From an uncultured Chlorobiaceae bacterium (GTDB lineage: Bacteria > Bacteroidota > Chlorobiia > Chlorobiales > Chlorobiaceae), in contig CAIVCU010000398.1 of the NCBI GenBank assembly GCA_903904495.1, positions 1 through 7,383 of the forward strand: DNA of 7,383 bases, given 5' to 3'. This document shows, one piece after another, positions 1 to 7,100 of the stretch (its first letter is position 1; the number at the start of each line of letters is the position of its first letter). The notes under the pieces were generated by a model, which saw only the letters and a program-made list of their open reading frames with translations, was not told the origin of the DNA and did not search any database. A program made the translations under genes and the position numbers.

Positions 1-110
1 AAAATATTACCCTTTCTTCAAGATGCTAACTTATTACTTCTTATAAAGATATAGTATTCCCTAATAAATAGAGGTGCCCTATATACTATCAAACTCCTGA
101 AAACTGTCCG
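1..110 (+). promoter_or_regulatory. AT-rich leader upstream of uppP
   Basis: This is non-coding AT-rich DNA in front of uppP. TATAGT at 50-55 and TATACT at 82-87 resemble -10 hexamers, but neither has a good -35 element at the usual spacing, so no promoter is assigned. An inverted pair, ATAGTAT (51-57) and ATACTAT (83-89), is separated by 25 bases and could be chance in such AT-rich sequence. There is no clear Shine-Dalgarno sequence before the ATG at 111; the purine run GAGGTG at 71-76 is too far upstream. The neighbouring gene to the left lies outside the window. Confidence 0.35.
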
Positions 111-968
111 ATGAACTTCTTCACCATTCTCGTACTCGCAATCGTTCAGGGAGTCTGTGAGCTCCTTCCAATATCGAGCTCTGCACATGTTATTATGGCG
201 GAAAAACTCATTGGGCTCGACCCGACCTCGCCCGAAATGACATTGTTGCTAGTCATGCTCCACACGGGGACAATGTTTGCTGTCATTGTGTACTTCTGGA
301 AGTCTTGGAAAGAGCGTTACTTTGCCTCTACTAAAATCTTTTGGCAGGTCGCTAAACTGGTGAGCGTGGCAACAGTATGTACAGGGATTATAGGGCTTAC
401 ACTGATGATGCTCATTGAGAGAGTTATTTTTCATGGATCTGCTCATGCCGAAATAGAGCATCTGTTCGGAAACGCTTATGTGATTTCAGCAGGCCTTGCA
501 ACGGTTGGCGTGATGATCATCATTTCATCAAAGCAAAAGAGTATTGATAAACTGCAGGATATCGGTGTGCGTGAATCGGCCTGGATTGGTGTTATACAGG
601 GAATATGTCTCCCTTTCCGGGGTTTTTCCCGCTCCGGATCTACGATATCAACAGGGCTGTTTCTCGGTCTGGACAAGATGCGTTCCGAAGAGTTCAGCTT
701 TGCATTGGCTGTCGTATTGACTCCGGCTGTAATCGTGAAAGAGGTTTTGAGGTTGATCAAGTCGCAGGAAAGTTCTCTGCTGGTCACCAACAACCTTATC
801 AGTATCGCCTGGCCCTGCTTGGTAGGAATGCTTTTCAGCTTTGTGGCAGGATTGGTGGCGCTCAAATGGCTGTCTCAATGGCTTGAGCATGGTCGGTGGC
901 ACTTTTTCGGCTATTACTGTTTATGCGCATCAGTGACCGTGCTGATTATCGATCACTTTCTTCACTGA
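111..968 (+). CDS. uppP: Undecaprenyl-diphosphate phosphatase (UppP/BacA)
   Basis: This integral membrane enzyme dephosphorylates undecaprenyl diphosphate to undecaprenyl phosphate, recycling the lipid carrier for peptidoglycan and other surface polymers; extra copies confer bacitracin tolerance in other bacteria. The 285 residues match the family length (about 265-290) and form a series of hydrophobic segments, roughly eight. The first signature is near the N-terminus: the QxxxE pair Q13 and E17, followed by LPISSSAH (residues 19-26) with H26 as the expected catalytic histidine. The second signature is LPFRGFSRSG (167-176), with R174 in the conserved SRSG. Two departures from textbook forms are visible: ISSSAH instead of ISSSGH, and PFRGFSRSG instead of PGxSRSG. 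The ATG at 111 sits just before the first motif with normal N-terminal spacing, although no Shine-Dalgarno is evident. The gene is convergent with mnmE across 58 bp that holds no clear terminator hairpin. Confidence 0.95.
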   Translation: MNFFTILVLAIVQGVCELLPISSSAHVIMAEKLIGLDPTSPEMTLLLVMLHTGTMFAVIVYFWKSWKERYFASTKIFWQVAKLVSVATVCTGIIGLTLMMLIERVIFHGSAHAEIEHLFGNAYVISAGLATVGVMIIISSKQKSIDKLQDIGVRESAWIGVIQGICLPFRGFSRSGSTISTGLFLGLDKMRSEEFSFALAVVLTPAVIVKEVLRLIKSQESSLLVTNNLISIAWPCLVGMLFSFVAGLVALKWLSQWLEHGRWHFFGYYCLCASVTVLIIDHFLH

Positions 969-1026
969 AAATAACAGCTCATAATCTTGGTAGTTGTAAT
1001 ACTCATCGTCCTTGGGTTCATCAGCT

Positions 1027-2457
1027 TCACTTTCCGATACAGAACCGATCGAATACGACATTCAAGATCTCCTCATTAACCACCTTGCCGGTGATTTCGC
1101 CAACATACTCAAGAACGGAACGAAGTTCAAACGCTATAAGCTCGGTAGCTGATCCACTATCAATAAGCTCCAGGGCATTTTCGAGGGCATCCGAAGCATT
1201 GCGCAACGCCTCATAGTGGCGAAGGCTGGTTACAAGCACACTTGCTTCATGCAGTTTGTCAAATCCTTCAACCATACTGCTCATCTGAAGCTTCAGACTG
1301 TCGACTCCAACACCCTCTGCGGCCGAAATGCCACATACCTCGCAACCCGTCAATTCACGAAGTTTCTGCACTCTTTCAGGAGTTTCTCGGATAAGATCGA
1401 TTTTATTGGCGACCACAATCATCCGGGCATTGCTGTAACGCTCCAAAAACCCAAGGATCTGAGAAACTTCATTGAGATACTCTTCAGAACTTATATCGAG
1501 AAGATAGAGAATCAGATCAGCCTCGGAAATTTTCTTGTAGCTGCGGCGTATTCCTTCGTGCTCGATATCCTCACTCCCTTCACGTAGTCCGGCCGTATCG
1601 GTCAGGCGGAACATTATTTTTTCGTAAAGGAAGCACTCCTCGATATAATCGCGTGTCGTACCAGGCATGTGACTAACAATGGCCCGTTCTTCATCAAGCA
1701 GCATATTAAGCAATGTCGACTTGCCTGCATTTGGCCTTCCGGCGATCACCGTTGCAACTCCTTCCTTGAGAAGTCGGCCATGCTGATAGGAATCCACAAG
1801 ACAACGAAGTTCCTCATGTAAAACAGCAAGCTCTTGCCGGAGCTGGTCGCGACTTAGAAACTCAACATCCTCTTCACTGAAATCAAGCTCAAGCTCTAAA
1901 AGAGCACAAGAACGTAATAGCTGCTCCCTCATGGAATCAAGTCGCTGAGAAAGAGTGCCCTGCATCTGATTCACTGCAGTCCGAAACGCTGATTCAGTGC
2001 GGGCATGGATCATTTCACCGATAGCCTCAGCCTGCAGCAGATCAATGCGTCCGTTGAGAAAAGCCCTCCGGGTAAACTCACCGGGTTCGGCCAGACGACA
2101 CCCTTCGTCAAGCAGCACCTGCAGAATATGTTTGACCACAACCGGACCACCATGACAGCTGAGCTCAATCATATCCTCCATTGTAAACGAATTCGGCGAG
2201 CGAAATGTTAAAGCCACTACTTCGTCAACGAGACCTTCCGAGTCATAAACTGTACCAAAATGAGCTCTAAAACCTTTCGATTGCGAAAAAAGAAACGAGG
2301 GGTTATTCTTTTTACGAAACACCCGCTGGGCGATATCGAAAACACCTTTGCCGCTCATTCGAACAACCGCCAGGGCACCTATTCCCAACGGTGTTGCAAG
2401 GGCTGCAATTGGTTCAGCCTGTTCGGATTGTGTGAATACAGTGGTCATAATTGACAT
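1027..2457 (-). CDS. mnmE: tRNA uridine-5-carboxymethylaminomethyl modification GTPase MnmE
   Basis: MnmE works with MnmG (GidA) in the cytoplasm to install the (carboxymethyl)aminomethyl group at C5 of wobble uridine 34 in certain tRNAs, using a formyl-folate-type one-carbon donor and GTP hydrolysis. Residue numbers here count from the longer ATG at 2508. The N-terminal folate-binding domain has SCHGG (117-121) and FTRRAFLNGRIDL (145-157). The inserted G domain has a P-loop GRPNAGKS (257-264), switch GTTRD (283-287), DTAG (304-307), NKID (368-371) and SA (395-396). The protein ends in the family hallmark CIGK with Cys490. The open frame extends to 2508, but its first 17 residues do not look like MnmE. 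The ATG at 2457 (476 aa) or 2448 (473 aa) gives a normal length and starts shortly before the conserved PIAALATP segment. The choice between 2457 and 2448 is uncertain, as neither has a good Shine-Dalgarno. It is divergent from mazG. Confidence 0.95.
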   Translation of the reverse strand: MSIMTTVFTQSEQAEPIAALATPLGIGALAVVRMSGKGVFDIAQRVFRKKNNPSFLFSQSKGFRAHFGTVYDSEGLVDEVVALTFRSPNSFTMEDMIELSCHGGPVVVKHILQVLLDEGCRLAEPGEFTRRAFLNGRIDLLQAEAIGEMIHARTESAFRTAVNQMQGTLSQRLDSMREQLLRSCALLELELDFSEEDVEFLSRDQLRQELAVLHEELRCLVDSYQHGRLLKEGVATVIAGRPNAGKSTLLNMLLDEERAIVSHMPGTTRDYIEECFLYEKIMFRLTDTAGLREGSEDIEHEGIRRSYKKISEADLILYLLDISSEEYLNEVSQILGFLERYSNARMIVVANKIDLIRETPERVQKLRELTGCEVCGISAAEGVGVDSLKLQMSSMVEGFDKLHEASVLVTSLRHYEALRNASDALENALELIDSGSATELIAFELRSVLEYVGEITGKVVNEEILNVVFDRFCIGK

Positions 2458-2478
2458 GCTTGGTAATGAGTTCTCCAG

Positions 2479-2493
2479 CGTCAAGAGTTGACG
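2479..2493. repeat. Short perfect inverted repeat in the mnmE leader
   Basis: CGTCAA and TTGACG flank a three-base GAG centre, giving a perfect 6+6 dyad. It lies 22 bp upstream of the preferred mnmE start (2457) and downstream of the candidate mnmE promoter, so it would fall in the 5' leader of the mRNA. It could be an operator half-site pair or a small hairpin, but a repeat this short can arise by chance. If mnmE started at 2508 it would be coding sequence instead. Confidence 0.3.
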
Positions 2494-2521
2494 GGGTTCA
2501 CGATACATTCAGCAAGTATAA

Positions 2522-2550
2522 GGAATACAATCAAGAAATAGTAACTTCAA
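2522..2550 (-). promoter_or_regulatory. Candidate sigma-70-type promoter for mnmE
   Basis: Read on the - strand, TTGAAG (2550-2545) and TATTCC (2527-2522) are separated by exactly 17 bp. The -35 element is a fair match to consensus and the -10 element a poor one. A transcript from here would begin near 2515, only a few bases before the upstream ATG at 2508. That would leave the 2508 codon without room for ribosome binding and favours the internal mnmE start at 2457 or 2448. No equally good + strand promoter for mazG was found, although TATAAG at 2517-2522 and TACAAT at 2526-2531 are loose -10 candidates. Confidence 0.25.
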
Positions 2551-2586
2551 CAACAGTTGAGAGAAGAACATAAAACAACACTTTCA

Positions 2587-3396
2587 ATGCCGGAAATAAC
2601 TTCAATAGAACAGTTAAAAGCCGATATAGTCGCAATAAAAGAGCGAAATCTTCATGAACAGTTTGAAAGGGTATTGAGCCTTGTATCAGTCTTGAGGCAG
2701 GAATGCCCCTGGGACCGCAAACAGACCCCTGAATCGCTGGCCCACCTGCTTCTCGAAGAGAGCTATGAACTGGTTCACGCTATCGACCTGATGGACGAAA
2801 CCGAACTAAAAAAAGAGATTGGTGATCTCTTTCTGCACCTTTGTTTTCAGGTTTTGCTCAGCGAAGAGAGAGACGCATTCTCTTTTGCCGATGTTTTCGA
2901 AGCCCTCTGCCACAAGCTCATCAGTCGCCATCCGCATGTATTCAGTGATACCATTGCTGAAACCGAACAGGATGTGCTTAAAAACTGGGAAGCGCTGAAG
3001 TTGAAGGAAGGCCGACAGAGACTGCTCGATGGTGTACCGAACTCCATGTCGGAACTTCTTCGCGCTTACCGCGTTCAGAAAAAAGTTGCCGGTGTCGGTT
3101 TCGACTGGCCGAGCGATGAGGGCGTCCTCGATAAACTTGCCGAAGAAATCGAAGAATTGAAAAACGCAACAAGCAAAGAAGAAAAGGAAGAAGAGTTTGG
3201 CGACCTGCTTTTTACCATAGTCAACTACAGCCGCTTTCTCGGAGCGAATCCTGAAGACTCCCTCCGTAAAGCAACCAACAAGTTTATAGCCCGATTCCGA
3301 AAGATTGAAGATAAAGTTCAGGCCTCAGAACGCAACTGGCAGGAGTACACTGCCGAAGAACTCGACGGGCTATGGCAGCAGGCAAAAAAACAATAG
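2587..3396 (+). CDS. mazG: Nucleoside triphosphate pyrophosphohydrolase MazG
   Basis: MazG hydrolyses (d)NTPs to the monophosphate and pyrophosphate. It is a cytoplasmic all-alpha enzyme proposed to sanitise nucleotide pools and, in E. coli, to lower ppGpp. Two tandem MazG domains are visible (numbering from the TTG at 2557). The first has CPWD (50-53), the metal-binding pattern EExxE (E67, E68, E71) and ExxD (E87, D90). The second has EExEE (196-200) and EEFGD (212-216), followed by the usual tail with NPEDSLRKAT (231-240) and a final helical stretch. The frame can open at TTG 2557 (279 aa) or ATG 2587 (269 aa). The ATG is preferred because it gives a length near the E. coli protein (263 aa), though a purine-rich GAGAAGAA at 2561-2568 is rather far away for either to be certain. 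The segment around residues 200-213 is very Lys/Glu-rich. No mazE/mazF toxin-antitoxin pair is adjacent. Confidence 0.93.
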   Translation: MPEITSIEQLKADIVAIKERNLHEQFERVLSLVSVLRQECPWDRKQTPESLAHLLLEESYELVHAIDLMDETELKKEIGDLFLHLCFQVLLSEERDAFSFADVFEALCHKLISRHPHVFSDTIAETEQDVLKNWEALKLKEGRQRLLDGVPNSMSELLRAYRVQKKVAGVGFDWPSDEGVLDKLAEEIEELKNATSKEEKEEEFGDLLFTIVNYSRFLGANPEDSLRKATNKFIARFRKIEDKVQASERNWQEYTAEELDGLWQQAKKQ

Positions 3397-3413
3397 ATAC
3401 CCTCCTGCACTCT

Positions 3414-4052
3414 TTATAATTGCACAAGAAAATCCCCGGCAGCCTTAAAATATTCTTCATTTGCTCCATGATCACCGGTGAAAAGAGTTGATACAAACTG
3501 GATACCAGCTTCTGAAATGCGTGCACGATCGTGATCAAACTGCTCCTGTGTATATAACCGGTCGCCGTTGCCGCGAGCGAGATGAACCTTGCCCACCCCT
3601 CCAGGCACAGAAAGCTCGGGAGGTAAATCCCCTCCGAGCAGCATAAGGCCGCTTGCCCGATGAAAACCAAGCAGTGCTGCGCGACAGGCCATTCCGCTTC
3701 CTTGTGAAAAACCATGGAAACAGAGCGTGTCATTCACTTGACATGACTCCCGGACACGCTTAATAACTGCATCGATATAGTGCACATTTTCTGCAATGCG
3801 CTGCTCCCTCTGACGACTGGTCATCCAGCTTGATCCAGGTTCGCCTGTCGGAGTGTAAACAGGATGAAGCGCCTCAATGGAACAACAGAGCCAGCCCCCC
3901 GACCCAGGAATAGCCCCTAGCAGGGCAAGCTCATCTTCTGCGGTCTGGCCGTAACCATGAAACCCCACCAAAAGCGAAGCTGTTCCTGCATGTAATGGCA
4001 GCTGCAGAAGGTACCTCCCGCTTACAGAAGTCTTAAGAGTATATTCCTGCAT
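3414..4052 (-). CDS. Serine alpha/beta-hydrolase, phospholipase/carboxylesterase family
   Basis: This is a small single-domain hydrolase of the Abhydrolase_2 type (YpfH / carboxylesterase II-like), predicted to cleave ester bonds; the natural substrate cannot be told from sequence. Numbering from the longest frame (GTG at 4091), the oxyanion-hole region is GFHGYGQT (43-50). The nucleophile elbow is GFSQG (127-131) with Ser129, the acid is probably Asp177 in ARGNGDRLY, and the catalytic His208 lies in GDHGANEEYF near the C-terminus. The triad is therefore complete and correctly ordered. No signal peptide is apparent, so it is probably cytoplasmic. Possible starts are GTG 4091, ATG 4082 and ATG 4052. 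The last gives a typical 212 aa protein beginning MQEYTLKTS and is preferred because the two upstream codons lie in or against a strong hairpin. It sits downstream of treS-mak on the same strand and is convergent with mazG across 17 bp. Confidence 0.85.
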   Translation of the reverse strand: MQEYTLKTSVSGRYLLQLPLHAGTASLLVGFHGYGQTAEDELALLGAIPGSGGWLCCSIEALHPVYTPTGEPGSSWMTSRQREQRIAENVHYIDAVIKRVRESCQVNDTLCFHGFSQGSGMACRAALLGFHRASGLMLLGGDLPPELSVPGGVGKVHLARGNGDRLYTQEQFDHDRARISEAGIQFVSTLFTGDHGANEEYFKAAGDFLVQL

Positions 4053-4089
4053 TGATGACGAGTTACAAAATATGCTCTGCATTGAAAGC

Positions 4090-4120
4090 ACAGAGCCTGC
4101 ATCACAGAAGCAGGCCCTGC
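4090..4120 (-). terminator. Hairpin after treS-mak (weak terminator or leader structure)
   Basis: The arms 4090-4100 and 4110-4120 form an 11 bp stem around a 9-base loop. All pairs are canonical on the - strand transcript except two G-U wobbles; on the + strand those two positions become A-C mismatches, so the structure favours - strand RNA. It begins 13 bp after the treS-mak stop codon. The following U-tract is poor (GCUUUC), so termination may be weak or partial. It covers the possible GTG start at 4091 and lies next to ATG 4082 of the hydrolase, so it could instead shape the hydrolase leader or mark mRNA processing. Confidence 0.45.
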
Positions 4121-4133
4121 CTTCCAGTACTGA

Positions 4134-7100
4134 TTACAATTCCAGCAGTTTCAATATTCCCCTGAGCGGAATTCCTGCCCATTCTGGTCTGTTGTTGAGC
4201 TCATAATTCAGCTCGTAAACAGCCTTGTTCATCAGATAAGCCCGCATCAGGTGCTCGCGCTGTTTGGGATTTTCAGGCACAATGTCACTCCCCCTGGTTT
4301 TTTCGAAGTAAGTATCAAGAAAGTGCTGACCCACAAAAAAGCTCCAGAGGTCGCCCCATGGTTCAAGAGCAAGACGGTCTTCACTACGGAACACCGATTG
4401 ACTTTGCTGCAGCACATTGAAGGCCGCATAATTGAACGAACGGAGCATGCCTGAAATATCGCGAAAAACCGATCGTTTTATTTTGCGTTCAGAAATGGGC
4501 CGGGCAGGTTCTCCCTCAAAATCGATAATCACAAAGTCTTTCCCGGTAAAGAGCACCTGACCCAGATGATAATCGCCATGAATTCTGATTTTCAACGTAT
4601 CAATTTTTTCCACTCGAATTGGAGTGAACTGCTGCAGGATTGCTTTCTGATTCCGCAAGAAAAGAGAACAAAGCTGCTGCTGTTCGGCAGGCAGCTTAGG
4701 CGTGACGTCCCGGATAAGAATCATGGCGCGTTTGACCTGCTCACACATAGCCTGATAAATCGACCGCTGATAGAGAGTCGTAAAGGGTTCAGGTGCAAAC
4801 GCAGGATCGTTGGCGAGCGAGGCCAGAGAGAGGTGCATTTCAGCTGTCCGCTCGGCCAGCTTTTCAATCATTCCGAGATAAGATTCACCAATAAGTGCGT
4901 GCATGATGGAGGGTATCTGAACTGGTTCACCACTCAAAGCTGGAAGCGGTGGCTGTGCAATCCCAGTGTTGATTTTTGTAAGAACCTCTTCATAATACCG
5001 CTTTACATGACCGAGTGAGAGCTGCCATGCATCCCCTTCATTCGGGACATAATTCTGCAAAATACCGATAGAATAACGACGGGATCGGCTCTGCTCATAA
5101 TTCAGAGAGCCGAGATAGGCTGGCAGATTGTTAAAGGATGTCCGTTCACTGAGCGCACTGCACATTTCCACCTCAGGAGAAACACCATTTTCTATGCGGC
5201 GATACAGCTTCAGAAGAAGTTTGTCATGAAATCTGATAGAGGTATTTGTCTGGTCAACCGCCATCAAAGCAGGTTCGGGCTCAATATTCCCTGTCTTTTT
5301 ACTGAAATCATCTAATTGACTGCCTTTTAAGCCTGAAACAAGGCCGGACTTTCCCTGCCACCCCTCTCTGCCAGTCACAAGATAAAAGAGTTGGTTCAGG
5401 AAGCGATTATCAAAAGTGGCATCGCACAGATAGCCTTCATCATCTCCCACAATAACTCTTGCAATAACTTTTTTGTAGAAATTATCGTCAGCTCTGTTCA
5501 CCCCTGTAAGTGGCTCGAAACACACCGGAAGTTGATAGAGATCGTTTTCACCACTCGAATAACGCACCTCGGTCATCAGCAGTTTCGCAAGCTCCATCCC
5601 CACAACCGGAATGGTATCGACAATGGTGATGCGCATGATATTACGTGCCTTACCGCCAAACCAGCGGCTTGCTTTATAATAGTCAGGCAGAATCTCCGTT
5701 TCAAGCAGCTGGCGGCTCTTGCTGGAAAAAAGACTCGGCCAGCGATAAACGTTAGCAAAAGGCTTCTCCAGATATGAGCGACCGTCAACATCTTCAGTAT
5801 CCTTGACAAGATTCAACCAGAAATAACCGAAGGAACCAAGGGCAACCATGTAAGGAACTTTCCTGATTTTCGGAAATCTGTTCATACTGAACACCTCTTC
5901 AGGAATAAACCCTTCAAAACGTGAAAGATCAATCATCACCGCCTGAGCATTTCTGGAAAGATTGATCACCGTAAGCATGGTTTCATCCTCAAACTTGCGA
6001 ATAAAGATAAGTACCTTGGGGTTGCTCACCTGCAGAAACTCAATGGTCCCTCGGCTGAGAGATTTATATCTGCGTGCCGTAGCAATAGTATGACGCGTCC
6101 ACCAGAGAAGTGAGTTGACATTGCTTTCCTGCACCTCAACGTTAATCGCCTCATAATGATATTCCGGATCGATAATAACCGGTAAAAGAAGTTGCTGCGG
6201 ATTGGCGCGCGAAAAGCCTGCGTTACGGTCTGAGTTCCACTGCATCGGGGTCCGCACACCATCACGGTCACCAAGATAGTAGTTATCACCCATACCGATC
6301 TCGTCACCGTAGTAGAGCACCGGGGTTCCGGGCAGCGAAAGCAGCATGATATTCATCAGCTCAATTTTGCGGCGATCATTGGTCATCAGCGGCGCCAGTC
6401 TTCGTCTGATACCGAGGTTAATGCGTGCCTTGGGATCGTTGGCATAGACCCTGCGCATGTAGTCACGCTCCTCATCGGTCACCATCTCAAGTGTCAGCTC
6501 ATCATGGTTGCGCAGAAACAATGCCCACTGACAGGCCTCGGGAATTTCGGGGGTCTGATCAAGAATATCTAGTATGGGAAAGCGATCCTCTGTGGCAAGA
6601 GCCATGTACATTCTCGGCATCAGGGGAAAATGGAAGTTCATATGGCACTGATCCCCCTCACCAAAATAGGCAGCTGCATCTTCAGGCCACTGGTTAGCCT
6701 CGGCAAGCAGCATCCGGTTTGGGTAGTGCTCGTCCAAATAGGAACGCAGTGATTTAAGATACTCGTAAGTCTGTGGAAGGTTTTCGCAATTGGTACCTTC
6801 AGCCTCATAGAGATAAGGCACAGCATCCAACCTGAGCCCGTCAACTCCCATGCCGAGCCAGAAATCAAGAACACCGAGAAGAGCCTTGTGAACTTCAGGA
6901 TTTTCAAAATTAAGATCGGGCTGGTGATGGAAAAAACGATGCCAGAAATACTGCCCGGCTACGGGATCCCACGTCCAGTTGGAAGCCTCAAAATCCTGAA
7001 AAATAATACGGGTTTCAGAGTACTTGTTTGGATTATCGTTCCAGACATAGAAATTCCTCTCAGGCGATCCTGCCGGGGCTTTTCTAGCTCTTTGAAACCA

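Noticed and set aside
969..1026. Bidirectional terminator between uppP and mnmE
   Set aside because: No stem of useful length followed by a T-tract could be found on either strand in this convergent gap.
1216..1587. 123-codon + strand open frame inside mnmE
   Set aside because: It is antisense to the MnmE G domain, whose motifs are all in place on the other strand; no independent support.
2557..3396. MazEF-type toxin-antitoxin locus suggested by mazG
   Set aside because: mazG is flanked by mnmE and a hydrolase, with no mazE- or mazF-like gene; MazG is a widespread stand-alone housekeeping enzyme.
3384..3413. Terminator between mazG and the hydrolase
   Set aside because: On the - strand a run of Ts follows the hydrolase stop, but no GC-rich stem precedes it; TGCA repeats nearby give only a four-base pairing.
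3284..3733. 149-codon - strand open frame spanning the mazG/hydrolase junction
   Set aside because: It overlaps two well-supported genes in other frames and its product has no recognisable motifs.
4566..5018. 150-codon open frame on the + strand opposite treS-mak
   Set aside because: It lies entirely antisense to the conserved maltokinase half, shows no recognisable domain and has no ribosome binding site; it is a shadow of the real gene.
5391..5777. 128-codon + strand open frame opposite treS-mak
   Set aside because: It is antisense to the continuous, conserved TreS-Mak reading frame and its predicted product resembles no known family.
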